Made by a program: the position numbers and the translations under genes. A DNA stretch of 64,000 bases from NCBI RefSeq assembly GCF_963678635.1, contig NC_087063.1:42298759-42362758 (forward strand), given 5' to 3'. This DNA is from Symsagittifera roscoffensis (lineage: Eukaryota > Xenacoelomorpha > Acoela > Convolutidae). The notes beneath the pieces were generated by a model. The model was not told the origin of the DNA, did no database searches, and was given only the letters and a program-made list of their open reading frames with translations. Positions 21,999-33,720 of this stretch are shown in pieces. Positions within the stretch are counted from its first letter, which is position 1; each line of letters opens with the position of its first letter.

Positions 21999-22189
21999 TA
22001 TGAGTCTTTCGGTAGCAGCACCTCTGCTTTTACACCTTCGCCACTGCTGGAAGCGGATATTCGAAGTCTGTATGAGCTCAACGGCTTAGAAGTGCTCCAG
22101 ATATGGGCATTGGATAGCAACGCTGGTTTGAAGCTCGACAGCTCAAATCCGTGGATGCCGGCTACTTCGAAAAAGATTATGGAAATGAG
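21999..22189 (+). CDS. Candidate isolated exon, product unknown
   Basis: A 191-bp GC-richer stretch lies between an acceptor-like CACCATCAG and a donor-like GAG|GTATAG. It is open in the frame reading YESFGSSTSAFTPSPLLEAD, IRSLYELNGLEVLQIWA, then SNPWMPATSKKIMEM. The amino-acid composition looks like real protein with a helical segment. I do not recognise the family and found no partner exon within a few kb, so this could be an exon of an unseen gene, a gene fragment or chance. Confidence 0.25.
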
Positions 22190-22535
22190 GTATAGATTCC
22201 AGATCAGAGTTCATTATCGGTTTCTCTAATGAGACTTTAAAAAGAGCATGATTATTTTCATCTGATGCAAATATTGCCGTTTGAAGCAGGTGTTGCAAGT
22301 GCTGCCTGCAAGTGAATTGACTCCAGTTTAAGGCTTCAAAAGCAAAAACCAGACTCATTTTCACATTCACAAACCTTCTTTGTAACCAGCTTTTAACCAA
22401 AAATTTCTTTGCCAAAACAAACTTAAAAAATAATTTTATGTAAGTCAAACTAAGCTATTGCAAATTGTCTACGCAATTTCCGTTTGTCGAGAAAAAAGAT
22501 TTGCTCCAAGTGTGCGAAATTCCTTTTATTTAAAT

Positions 22536-23950
22536 CTAGTGAACGATATACAAGTTTTTCATTTTTACAGTAGGAGTGTTATTATCAGTTTATTGTGGCA
22601 ATAAATGGATCCTTTTACTCATAAATTAAAAAAAAACGGCGGAAACTTTGATTGTTTTTATTACGGAAAGATTATCATCGGAATCTTTTCCAATTGTTTT
22701 CTTCAACACTCAACACCGGTCAATGAATATTTGGATTAATTTCTATTTTTAGAAGATTATTGTTCAAGTTATCAACTTCTAAAAATTTGTTCAGCTGTTT
22801 TTGAATCAAAACTAGTTGTCGATAAAATTCCCTGGGTTGTCGTCGATAAAAAAATGCTTATGAACAATTTCATATAAGGCGAGTAGGAAAAAAATTCTTA
22901 TCATATATTTTTCATACAAAATTTAAAAACTGTTTTAAAGGTTTTCAGAGAAATAATTTTGTTCTATTTCCCTATTCTGAATCTTAATGGTCATTAAAAA
23001 AGTGATTTTTTATTTTTGATTTTAAAAAAATGCTTATCATACAGTTTTCATAAATAAAACTAATATGCTAAGCATTTTTTCGACCATACTCAAATATAAC
23101 CCTCTATACTCAAATATACTTTTGAAAACTTTTAAATTTGCTCAAACAAAACTTTAATGATTTTGAAGACTTTTTCTCTATAACAAACTTGTTATCATAC
23201 AACTTTTATATATAAAAATAATATGATAGGCATTTTCTCGACCAAAATTAAAATCATGTTTTTGAGAATCAACACGACTTTCATTGAAAATGAATATCAT
23301 TTCTAAACTTCTAAATGAATATCATCTAAATGAATTTCTAAATGAATATCATCATTAAAATCCTCACATCCTAATGATTTGTGAGGATTTTATTTTTTCT
23401 ATCGCAAAGTGCTTAAGATACAATTTTGATACATGAAAATTGTATGATAAGCATTTTTATATCAAAAAAAGAAAATCACTTTTTTATTGACCAGAAAGAT
23501 TCAGAAGAGGGAAATAGAACAAAAATATTTCTCTAAAAATTTTTGATACTGTTTTTAAACTTTGTATGAAAATTGTATGATACGCATTTTTTTCCTAGTC
23601 AACATATTTGAAATTGTATTACAAGCATTTTTCTTTTATGGACGTCAACCCGGGGAGTTTTATCGACAACTAGTTTTAATTCAAAAACAGCTGAACAAAA
23701 TTTTAGAAGTTGATAACTTGAACAATGAACTTCTAAAAATAGAAATTAGTCTGAATACTCATTGACCGGTGTTGAGTGTTGAAGAAAACAATTGAGAAAG
23801 ATTCCGATGAAAATCCTTCCGTAATAAAAAACAATCCAAGTTTTTGCCGTTTTTTTTAAATTTGTGAGTAAAAGGATCCATTTATTGCCACGCTAAACTG
23901 ATAATGACACTCCTACTGTAAAAATGAAAAACTTGTATATCGTTCACTAG
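22536..23950. repeat. Large foldback element (arms about 530 bp)
   Basis: The left arm starts CTAGTGAACGATATACAAG (22536) and the right arm ends with its reverse complement at 23950. The arms pair through ACCGGTCAATGA, GTTATCAACTTCTAAAA and AACTAGTTGTCGATAAAA to about 23065 and 23415. The loop has runs of AAATGAATATCAT and a perfect small hairpin (AAAATCCTCACA ... TGTGAGGATTTT, 23357-23393). The motif TGCTTATCATACAATTTTCAT occurs several times. No ORF of note is present. Confidence 0.85.
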
Positions 23951-24208
23951 TTGAAATAATTTTAAGATTTTGTTGTGTCACTCATTGCTCGAATTTTTTC
24001 AAGAAAGCAGCAAATTCGAATAAATTTATCTCAGCGCCGAGAAAAAAAATTCACATTTCATAGAATTCAATAATTTAGACTGGAAAGCCATTGATATGGA
24101 TTAATCCATGACTAAATTTGACTATACATTTTGATAACTAACATAGCGTAAAAAAGCTATACCTCAAAACAAAACCCTCTGCTATTTCAGTGATTGGAAC
24201 GGAACAAT

Positions 24209-24552
24209 CAGGGGTGGATTCAGTGATTTGATCCCCTTATCAACCAGAAAATCCCTCCTTTTGTACTATTTTACGACATCTAGTTTCGACCGACCGACCG
24301 TTAAGTTTTTTTCTAAGGGCGGCTTTGCGCGAATATAAACTTACTTTTAGGGGAAGCGCTTGCTGAAAAAAAAAACTTTTTTGATTAAAAAAAACTGCCC
24401 AGAAACAGTCCTTTCTATAAAAGAAACATGCCTGAATAGGATTTTAACGGTAAAAGTTCGCCCCTCCCATTCTCTGTGAAAGTTCACCCCTCCCCCTCAC
24501 TTTTTAAAAGTTCACCCCTTCCCCTCTGGAAAATCTCCTAGATCCGCCCATA
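24209..24552. mobile_element. hAT-type MITE, copy 3
   Basis: The left end is CAGGGGTGGATTCAG and the right end is CCTAGATCCGCCCATA, the inverse of the family terminus with a mutated tip. Flanks GGAACAAT (24201-24208) and GGAATAAT (24553-24560) match at 7 of 8, an 8-bp target duplication. The interior differs from the other copies, with several GTTCACCCCTCCC-like repeats. Confidence 0.7.
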
Positions 24553-25354
24553 GGAATAATTTTGAGTTTCTGAACAAATTAAGCACAATTTACATCTAAA
24601 ACAATTTCTCAATTCCACTCATTTGATAGCATCGTATATTTTCAAAAATTATCATTTAATAATTTGTCAATTTTCAATAGTTTCAGTAATTTGAAAAAAA
24701 AGACTGATATTGTGATTAAAAGTTAATTTTTTGTGATGTTTGCTTATAAATTCCGGTCATTGAGATATTAAAAAAGTTATCGCGACATATTCTTTCCAAA
24801 CAATTGAGCATCTTTTTATTGTTTTGTCATCCAAAACTGTTTAAAATCAGAAAAATAAATATATTGATTTTAAAAAATGGCCAAAAATGGTTATCTTGAA
24901 GACCGTTAGTTTAAAAATTGAAAAGCATTCACGTTTGTAAGGAACTTGTTACAATCTAAAACTAGAAAAATCAAGATGTTTGAATAGCCTTACCAAATGT
25001 TTTTGTTTCAATCTAATTGACTAAAACTACCAAAAAATGATCCGCTTCCGTCTACTCTTGAATATATTTTCAACTTTTCAGCAATTATTTTATTGCGATA
25101 TGTTCCGATTGACCCTATTCAGAGTTGGACACCTTAGCAGCATTATTCGCAGAAAATAGCAGCATTCAGAAAATTTTTTAGTCATAATCTGACCCAATAA
25201 AAATGTTTGCAAGAACGGTTGAGTTTTTTTGTATATTAGAAAAATTGCCTATTGACTAAAAACGCTTCATTTGAGTCTGAAAGATTATTGATGTTGCAAT
25301 AATAAATCAAATAATAGGTTAAATGCAATGACACAACGTACGTCGTATTGAAAT

Positions 25355-25900
25355 TGGCGCACAACTTTGTGTCTGTATATTCCAGGATTCCAGAGACAAG
25401 TCTTTGAACATGTTCCAACATGTGAATGGATTCCACTTACAAACACCAGTAACGTAGGTTTTGTCGTTGCATTAGTTTTGTTGTGGATTCTGCAAGGAGC
25501 GAATATAGGTCGTTGCTCCGGATTCCTCAAATGTAAACGGATTCCGCAAATGTGAGTAGACTCCGCAAATGTATGCGGACTCCGCTTACAATTTGCGCAT
25601 TCTACTTACAATTTGCGGATTCCACGACAGCTACGCGTTCCACGGAAACTTAAGTTTACTAAACCTACATATTATTTTTTGTTTATTGATTCCACAAACT
25701 GTTCCGGATTCCGCAAATTTTTTTTCGGTTTGCGCAAATTTTGTTGCGGGTTCCGCAAAGTTGCTTGTTTTTGGAGCAATTTTCAGCAACCCAGTGTTTC
25801 AGCTATTTGTCCGTGAAATGCAAAATAGCACTGAAGATCAAAGAAAAATAGCAATGTCACTTGCAATTCACAGAAAGCACAATTTGGCCTCGTAATGGTC
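25355..25900. repeat. Dispersed repeat with a minisatellite core
   Basis: The left part (GCACAACTTTGTGTCTGTATATTCC ... AGACAAGTCTTTGAACATGTT) is nearly identical to a segment at 63027-63070. The right end (CACAATTTGGCCTCGTAATG) is the inverse of the CATTACGAGGCCAAACTGTGC piece at 62983-63004. Between 25500 and 25760, GGATTCCGCAAATGT-like units are repeated about ten times in both orientations. Confidence 0.65.
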
Positions 25901-27555
25901 AAGTTCAAGTTGGTATAATTCTTATCTTGTAACAAGTACCTGGAAACATTTAAATATTCGCTCATTTTCAACTATTTTTCTACTATTGATTTCATCGCAC
26001 ACGCTTCGTGCTACCTGAAAATTGGTAAACAGTTACTTTTAATTCTGCTACTTTCAAAGTCTCATAAGAGTACAAAACATTTTAGAACTTATTTTCATGA
26101 CCTTCAGCTTACGGCAATAATTTCTTTAACAATGTCAACATTATCGAAAAATGCCGTAAAAATTGTCATTTAAAAATTTGAAACTTTTCTAAATAAAAAA
26201 GCTTTAAGATCTTCAATAGCTAATTATTGTCTGTATTGTGCCGACTTTGGAAGAAAATGACTATTTATTTGTCCTCGGGGTATTTTAAAATTCCAGAAAA
26301 ATTTTTGATATTTTAACCAGTCATTTTTGGCGGGATTTTGTAATATGATCTGAAGTTTTTGATATGTTGAGCTCAAATTTTTTGTTTTTTTAAAACATTT
26401 CTTCTGATCATTTCTTGCAAAATTAAGACATTTTGAAAACCGTCAGTTCGCCCAGTGGACCTGCCTATTAGCAGCTCATATGGATTAGCTGGCCCATGTA
26501 GAAGAATGTACTTTGTTGCAATTTCCATCAGCGTGCGCTTAGCCAAACCTTTAATTAGAGGATAGGGAAAATTTTGTTTCGTTAAAAAATCAAAGGGTTT
26601 TCGAAGCTATTTGGATATAACGACCGATTTGTTTTTCTTGTGAATTCACACCCAATTAAAGCAATTATCGTATGCTTAGAAGCGCCCATGCTAACCGCTA
26701 CAACCCCCTGTGGCCAATATGGGATAACTAACACTCAATTCAATTCGTGCTATAAAAACGTAAGCTGCTATTTTATCTGGCTCAGAAATTGTTTCATTTT
26801 AAAATTAAGCTTGCTAGTTGTTTTCAAAAATTTTCAAAAACTTATTTATTTTGAAAACTTCATCGTCCAACTTAAGTCGAACTTAAGTCCATAGATGTTG
26901 AAGGCCAGTCTGAACATTCAGGGCGACACGAACAGTTTTGTTTGTTTGAAGTTAAATTTTATGAGTACTGAAAAAAATTGAACATTGGTTTCGGATTGCC
27001 ACTGACCAACATTCACCTCAGTGCCATTTTTTAACACATCTGAGCCGATTTTATTAGCCCTTCACTCGTTAATACAACGATTTATTGAGCTCCGCTAATT
27101 GTTTCTTTTTGGGCAAAGTGCCAATTTGAAAAACCCATATTCTTCCAAATATTTGTCGCAAATGAAATGAGCCAAAAATTACAAATTTCTGGCTTTATAT
27201 GAGACAAAAAACAATGCTCAAATGTTTTGTCACGTTCTGTGAAACGATAAGTATCCTGATTGAAAATTCAAAACACGTTTGATAAAAAAAACTGAGATAA
27301 ATGTGGTTAAAAAATGGGTTTTTCTAGGAGTAAAAGTATGTTTTCTACAACTTATTGCATTCCTCAAAGCTAATGTTCTATTTCAACGGCATTTTTTTCA
27401 AACGAGCACGAATTTGACCTCTAAAAACTATTAAGGCAAACATTGGAGAAACACATTTAAGTTAGTCTTCAAAACCGTTGAAGACTATCTAGGGACCTTT
27501 CTGAGCAATTAGCTAGAATCATTTGAACTGAACATAGGAAAACAAGCCATTGATA
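25901..27555. other. Gene-free AT-rich stretch
   Basis: No coding pattern, RNA gene or clear repeat was recognised on either strand. Confidence 0.35.
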
Positions 27556-28287
27556 CAGTGCTGATTTAAATTATCCGGAAAAATCGAACAAAGCTTGAAT
27601 TTTCAAACGCGTTTTTCTCAAATTGGGTTAAGATTAGACAAAAAGTGAAGAGAACAAAAGTTGCTTAGAATTTTACCAGAATTAATATAGTGCCATTTTT
27701 TCTCCGAAATTCTCAACAAAAATTTTACCCCAAAAATGGGTCATTTTGGCTTTTTTTGATTAATCAAGAATTACGCGGAAACTACTTTGTTAATTGATAA
27801 GAAAATTATATCACAGGAAGCCTCTTACGCAGCTCAACAAAGTATAAGAAGGGTTAAATCTCCAAAAATTTGCGCAAATTGTTTAAAATTTATTTTTAAA
27901 CAGAACTTCTGGGTTTTATATAGTAAAAATCACATTTATTGACTATCAAGTGATAATTTTTTCTCTTATACTGGTTTTTGGAGATTTAACCCTTCTTATA
28001 CTTTGTTGAGCTGCTTAAGAGTCTTCCTGTGAAATAATTTTCTCATCAATTTACAAAGTAGTTTCCGCGTAATTCTTGATTAATTGAAAAAAGCCAAAAT
28101 GACCCCTTTTTGGGGTAAAATTTTTGTTGAGAATTTCGGAGAAAAAATGGCACCATATTAATTCTGGTGAAACTCTAAGCAACTTTTGTTCTCTTCACTT
28201 TTTGTCTAATCGTAACCCAATTTGAGAAAAACGCGTTTGAAAATTCAAGCTTTGTTCGTTTTGTCCGGATAATTTAAATCAGCACTG
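27556..28287. mobile_element. Tc1/mariner-type foldback MITE (732 bp)
   Basis: Perfect outer termini CAGTGCTGATTTAAATTATC and its reverse complement are flanked by TA at 27554-27555 and 28288-28289. TA target duplication and CAGTGCTG ends are typical of Tc1-like elements. The inverted arms are about 315 bp each (27556-27870 and 27973-28287), with only scattered mismatches and a 100-bp AT-rich centre. There is no transposase. Confidence 0.85.
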
Positions 28288-28394
28288 TATGTTTTAAAAG
28301 ATTTTATTCTAATAATCAACTGCAATTGGCTGTGAAAATTGATAAATCCATGTGCAAAGCCAAAAACTATCTATGTTGACGGGTTTGGCGACAA

Positions 28395-28470
28395 TGCGTA
28401 ACAGGTGACGATTTAACACATTTAAAGTAATGCGAATCGTTGCTTGTTATGAATCGTCACCTGTTACGAA
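28395..28470. repeat. Hairpin with 17-bp perfect stem
   Basis: CGTAACAGGTGACGATT and its exact reverse complement AATCGTCACCTGTTACG are separated by about 40 bases. A further CTGTCGCTTCTTACGAATTATCGCC follows, resembling a degenerate third copy. Confidence 0.6.
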
Positions 28471-28634
28471 CTGTCGCTTCTTACGAATTATCGCCTCACG
28501 ATCTCGACAAAAATTTTTCTACGATGAAAAGAATTGAAACGAGGGTGAACAATGAGTTCTGGTCTTAGAAAGAACTATTCTGCTTTCGAACTCAAATTTC
28601 CTGGCGCTCCTTACGTGGATTTATTAATCTCAAC

Positions 28635-28965
28635 CAGGGGCAGATCTAGGATTTTCTTGAGGGGGCCTTTCTAATAAATTTCAAAATTTTTTGTCGATTT
28701 TTTTTCAATCAAATTGATTTTCTGAGCTCTCCCGAATCATTATAAAGACCTTTTTTTGACTAAATGTTCTGCGCCGCAGGCAAATTTGTGAAAAAAACAG
28801 GACAAAAGTTTAGTTTTTAGGCACTTTTTGAATAATTTTGACCAAAAAATTGCGTCTTTCCGGCGCACGCTCCCCCCTCAAAGTTAGTATATTTTGGCGT
28901 ATATTTTTAAAGTCAGTCAGCTAAAATTGGATACTTTTTAGTCAGTCAGCCAAAATTCCAGTTTA
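28635..28965. mobile_element. hAT-type MITE, copy 4 (right end lost)
   Basis: It starts CAGGGGCAGATCTAGG and follows the family through GAGCTCTCCC, GCGCCGCAGGCAAA, GCACGCTCCCCCCTCAAAG and two GTCAGTCAGC blocks, then loses similarity. No right terminal repeat is seen. Confidence 0.7.
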
Positions 28966-29550
28966 ATTCTAATAAAGTTCTTATGTACTTCAATAGTGAA
29001 ATCTGATTCACTCTATACTAGATTTTCTGCCCTGTTTAAATGTGGCTGAACAGAAAATGGCAAGATTGTGAGAAAACAAATTTTTTTTCTCGTTATGTTT
29101 TTTTCGACTTTTGACTGAATATGTGAGTTGACTGAACATGTTTGACTTGGTTTTTTCATGCTATTTTTGGCAATCGAATAACAATTTTTAAAAAGATGTT
29201 TTCATATCAAAACTTCAATGTCAACTCCTTGAGATCAGGTTTGAAAAGATATTTTGCCTGGATTAGTTTTTGTTGTTTTTCTGGTTTAAAAATTTAAAAA
29301 ATTGTGTCATTTCTGGATTAAATTATGCGCGCTTTCTACAGCGATAACAGCATGAGGACAAATTTTTTCAGTGTGGCGATTCATCTCGAGTTTAAAATTG
29401 TTGAATAATGGTTTTAAGCCAGCTAATTGGTTATCTTTATTCCTTACATGACTTATTATACCATTCAATTTTCGGTTTTGGCTGTTGGTGGAGACAAAGT
29501 ATACAAAACTCAAACTCAAATTTTAAGGTTTAGCAAGTTTTTTTTTGCCA

Positions 29551-30000
29551 AAAGCTATTCAAGACCAGTTCGTGGGCGGTAAGTATACTCGTAGCTTTGC
29601 CCTGATGCGATCACATAGCTTCAAACATATTTTGCGTCCAAAAGCTATTCAAGACCAGTTAAAGGGCGGTAAGTAGACTCGTAGCTTTGCTCTGATACGA
29701 GCAAGTAGTTTCAAACATGTTTTGCGTCCAAAAGCTATTCAAGACCAGTTAAAGGGCGGTAAGTAGACTCATAGCTTTGCTCTGATACGAGCAAGTAGTT
29801 TCAAACATGTTTTGCGTCCAAAAGCTATTCAAGACCAGTTAAAGGGCGGTAAGTAGACTCGTAGCTTTGCTCTGATACGAGCAAGTAGTTTCAAACATGT
29901 TTTGCGTCCAAAAGCTATTCAAGACCAGTTAAAGGGCGGTAAGTAGACTCATAGCTTTGCCATGATACGAGCAAGTAGTTTCAAATATGTTTTGGGTGTA
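29551..30000. repeat. Tandem array, 5 copies of a 90-bp unit
   Basis: AAAGCTATTCAAGACCAGTT starts at 29551, 29641, 29731, 29821 and 29911, exactly 90 bases apart. Units 2-4 are almost identical; units 1 and 5 are more diverged. Each unit includes GCTTTGCTCTGATACGAGCA, the inverse of the core shared by the dispersed family at 9446, 30067, 33399, 34720 and 54141. Confidence 0.95.
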
Positions 30001-30066
30001 AGTAGTTTCATACGCTAGCTTTGAAGTGCAATGTGTTATAAGCAACCAAAAAGAACAATTTATCAG

Positions 30067-30090
30067 CAAGACTGCTCGTATCAGCTGAAT
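30067..30090 (+). repeat. Solo core of the dispersed family
   Basis: CAAGACTGCTCGTATCAG followed by CTGAA, just beyond the tandem array and in the opposite orientation to its cores. Downstream similarity to other copies is weak. Confidence 0.5.
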
Positions 30091-30349
30091 TTTTTTCTCA
30101 ATTAATTGATAAATTTTTCGAAGTAGTGAATGTAATTTAGAAAGTGTTATTTACCTCAATTCAACTTCGAATGATTTTTGAGATTTTTTTTGTTTATTTT
30201 TGTCATTTTCTACAAAAACTGCTTTCCGATTAGCCGATTTGACTAGGTCTAATTTCTTTTTTTTGTTCTGGTCTTTTTATCTCTCCACACAAAAAAAAAA
30301 CGATACAAATTTGAAATAAAATTTTTGTGTTTTTTCAAGATTATGGTCG

Positions 30350-30422
30350 GAACACTATGCGCGGTTCGGGTGGTTTGCACAGTAACCGGAACACTATGCG
30401 CTATTTGCACAGTAACCGGCTA
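30350..30422. repeat. Short tandem duplication
   Basis: GGAACACTATGCGC ... TTTGCACAGTAACC occurs twice in succession (30350-30392 and 30393-30422). GCCGGTTACTGTGCAAGAATGTTCC at 51244-51270 is its inverse, so it is a dispersed sequence. Confidence 0.6.
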
Positions 30423-31431
30423 TTCTTGTTGCATTATGCCAGCGTTGGAAGAAAAATTGCAAACTCCGCAGTTATATTTTACTGTCCTAATTCCCTGCAA
30501 AGAAAACCACCCGACCTTCAAATCTCAGCATTTTCGAAATGCTGAGATTGGAAGTATCAGGAGGTTAAAAAAATGCTCTTCACCGATTTAAACTGGAGAT
30601 AACATCTTCTTCTTGAGTCTTATCGGTTGGTGCCTGCTCTTAATTCTTTTGGGTTTTGAAGTCTCGAAGACTTTCCTGAGCTTCTCGTTTTGGCCAGTAC
30701 ATCCGACGGAGTTAATGATTATTCTTTCTCTGTTCTCGGTCGCACGGTTTGTCTCCTCTTCAGAGTAAATTTAAAAGCCGGTGTGGTAACACTCCTTTAA
30801 AAACGTTGCTTCTTTTGTTCCTACTCTCAAGGTGTGACATTGGATTTTCCAAAGTTTTTTTAGTCTGGTTGTTTAACTGTTGAACCAAAAGATTCAATGA
30901 TCTGTTGGTAATTGGTAAAAAAGATTTCGATTTTTTCACTTTGTAAAATTTGGAGAGAAATCACATTCGTTTAGAAGGCTAGTCAGTAGAAAGTTCTTTC
31001 ACGTCGTTGACTGTTGTGCATTTAAAACGTGGGCGGCGAATAGTGGAAAAGAGACGAATGATCTGTGCCTAATGACCATTAACCCCAAAAGTAATTAATG
31101 ATCCATCTCCCCCTGAAAAGAAAACAAAAATTAAGCAACACGTCAATGTATTAAAATGTTGAAAGTTGAATCAATTAAAAACAATGATTTCAAGAAACCA
31201 AGAGAACAATCTATACTAACTAAATTTGGCCTTCATCAGATATTTGTTATATCTGCCGACTTTAGAAATTTTTACACGTTTTATCATGGTATCAGCAATC
31301 TATTTATAGGCGGTCCCCGATGTGATGCTTGTTTTTTGGCGCCAGAAGCAATTCCAGAAGTTTTCTCGCTTTTTCTAGCTAGTGACTCAGTCTTAAAGCT
31401 TTATCTTTTCTTCAGCCTAGAACCTTGTTTT

Positions 31432-31560
31432 TAAAACTAGGATTTTGTTAACTACCCCCCCCCCCCCCCTATTGCAAAAGGAGGAAAAATTCGTTGCTAG
31501 GTACGAAAACCGGGGTTCGCTTAAATTTTGAGCATCATATTGAGGAAATAGTTGACAAGA
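31432..31560. repeat. Short inverted-repeat element with a C tract
   Basis: AGGATTTTGTTAACTA followed by a run of about 17 C, and the inverse GGAAATAGTTGACAAGATCC at about 31540. The same ends occur at 50545-50840. Confidence 0.5.
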
Positions 31561-32019
31561 TCCGTAAACTCTCTGATGCGTTTTTATTTTCAGCTTTCTT
31601 GTGTTTCGGCACTCTTCTCAGCCCTGAAATTTGTTAGCAAATTTTATAACCACATTATTTAAATCTCTTGTCACTTCATCACATAAACATTTCCTTATTG
31701 AGAAAAATTTTGCGACATTATGACGGATTTAATTGAATAACTGTCGACATGCATTAAATATCTCAAAGTTAAAGCTCGAATCAACCTTCAGAAGTTCACT
31801 TTTGCTCTCCGATAGTTAATACTTTGTAGACTTTTATTTATTAAAACTATATTTGTATATATTATTGGAGGCGTAAGCTAGCTGACTGTCAAAAACAACT
31901 CGTTATTGGAGATTGATCGAGCTTATTTAAAAATTCTTAATCCGATTGGCTACGATCAAAGACAGCATTAAAGCAAAATTCTGCTATACGTTTTGAAATA
32001 TGAGACATGCTATCAAGTG

Positions 32020-32460
32020 TTCTGCCGGTGGGTATTCACGAGTACCAAAATGATAAATCAGTCCCATTTGTACCAAAAAAAAATCAATCGCGTTAGTACC
32101 AAAAATATTCAATTGGGCAATGACTACTAAGCCTACTATTTTAAGCTCTTGGTTTAAGGTTGCCGGTGGGCGCGCTATGCGCGCGTCGCCGCTTTGCTGC
32201 GATAACCGGCTCTAATTTTCGTATAGAATCCTACCCTCTGTTGGCAAGCTCGCAACACGTTGGCGCGACTGCGGCGGTCACTATTCTGCATTTTGGTTTT
32301 CTTCTGTTTAAACAGTAGGAAATTAATGTAATAATTAGTTGGCTCACAGTTCGACCAATCAGAAATCGAGTTGAATAATTTTGGTACAAATGGGACCGAT
32401 TTTTCATTTTGGTACAAATGACCGTTGGTACAAATGGGACGTCACCGTTCAGCCTACCGG
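32020..32460. repeat. Inverted-repeat element with GC-rich centre
   Basis: CAGTCCCATTTGTACCAAA (about 32061) pairs with TTTGGTACAAATGGGACCGA near 32380. Left and right outer parts share CTGCCGGTGG/CCTACCGGT. The centre (32160-32280) is unusually GC-rich (GGGCGCGCTATGCGCGCGTC). An open frame across it shows no known domain, so I treat it as a MITE. Confidence 0.5.
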
Positions 32461-33016
32461 TAAACGATTCAGCTTAAATCTGTCCCGGAGACGCTGCTTC
32501 ATTCGCAGATCGGACTAGAACGGGATACGACATAATCAAAACTGGACACCGAATTCGCCGCAACACATTCACAAGTTTTCGATAGCATATTGGGTACTGT
32601 TTGGTAGCTGAACATTCCTGATAAAGCAATTATGTACACTGGATTCCAAGATTAAAAAGCCTCAAGCGCAAAAAAAAATTTGCTGTTATTTAGTTAATAC
32701 TGAACTGTACTTAGTTATATATTCCATACGACAACGATGTATGTGCAATTAATTTACACACACGAGACACCCCACATATTTGAGTTTTGAATTACGATTT
32801 ATGGATGATTGATATATTCCACAAGGTGGTAGATTCAAGTTAATTAGCTGAATCGCTCTTTCTTATACATCGAACAGTATTTATAATACACTTCAAGGCC
32901 AAATTATTTGACAAAAGAAGCGTAAAGTTTAAACTTTTGAATAACATTTTATTTAGCTAAATATTTTATAAAAATGCAACTATCGTTGAAGCATGTAAAA
33001 TTGAATGAAAATGAAA

Positions 33017-33330
33017 CAAGACTGCTTGTATACCAAGACAAATCTCTGAAAGTTCCGATTACCGTCTATCTTTGATCAGAAGCTTTTTAATTTAAGAAAA
33101 TCTGAGATAATGACATTAAGAAAACGAAAAAATTTTGAATTTCTAATTTTATCACCCCACAAGCTACATAAAGTATCAATGGATAATTTTTGCATGTGGT
33201 AATCTCCTAAATTGCTTGCTTCAGCTAGATTTGGAAGGATTAATTTTGCCGCTAACGTTTTAATAAAACAAAATTTATTGCGGGTTAATTACTCAATTTG
33301 AATTATAGTCGTAGTAGTAATCCCAAATTC
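33017..33330 (+). repeat. Dispersed TGCTCGTATCAG family, copy at 33.0 kb
   Basis: It starts CAAGACTGCTTGTATACC, with TCTCTGAAAGTTCCGATTACC next and ATCACCCCACAAGCTACATA further in; the order matches the next copy at 33399. Confidence 0.65.
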
Positions 33331-33398
33331 CAATCATTAAAAATTTGTGGCAATGATCGCAAGAGAAACATATTATTTACATTCGAGCCTAAATGATG

Positions 33399-33720
33399 AC
33401 AAGACTGCTAGTATCAGCGCAAAGCCCTGAATATTTCGACTGTTTTTTAAGGTCCATGAAGCAGTGTTCGTTTTTCAAAATGATGAATTTTTCAATAAAA
33501 AAAATTGGAGTGTTTTTTATCATCCCCCACACGCTATATAAAGTACTAAGCGATAGATTTTGCTCCTTCTAACGTAGAATTCTTGACAAATAACTTTCTT
33601 CAACCAATTTGGACCATTTTATGTGAGGGATTAAATCTCCGTTCACGTGTTGATAGCGCGAAAAATATCGCCCGTTAATTGTCCAAAATTGGCCATATTG
33701 GCCATCTTAAACCCTCTTTA
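33399..33720 (+). repeat. Dispersed TGCTCGTATCAG family, copy at 33.4 kb
   Basis: It starts CAAGACTGCTAGTATCAGCG, then CCTGAATATTTCGACTG, AGGTCCATGAAGCAGTG and CCCACACGCTATATAAAG. It is the best match to the inverted copy at 9150-9446. It ends in a WGGCCATWTTGGCCAT-like palindromic stretch. Confidence 0.7.

Noticed and set aside
29551..30000. CRISPR-like array
   Set aside because: Units are contiguous 90-bp tandem copies without unique spacers, in an animal genome.
30600..30800. Lys/Arg-rich minus-strand reading that recalled a LINE or Penelope fragment
   Set aside because: Only vague similarity; one stop and no catalytic motif.
32175..32417. 80-codon minus-strand ORF in the GC-rich block
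   Set aside because: Covers the inverted-repeat arm and centre of a MITE-like element; no domain seen.
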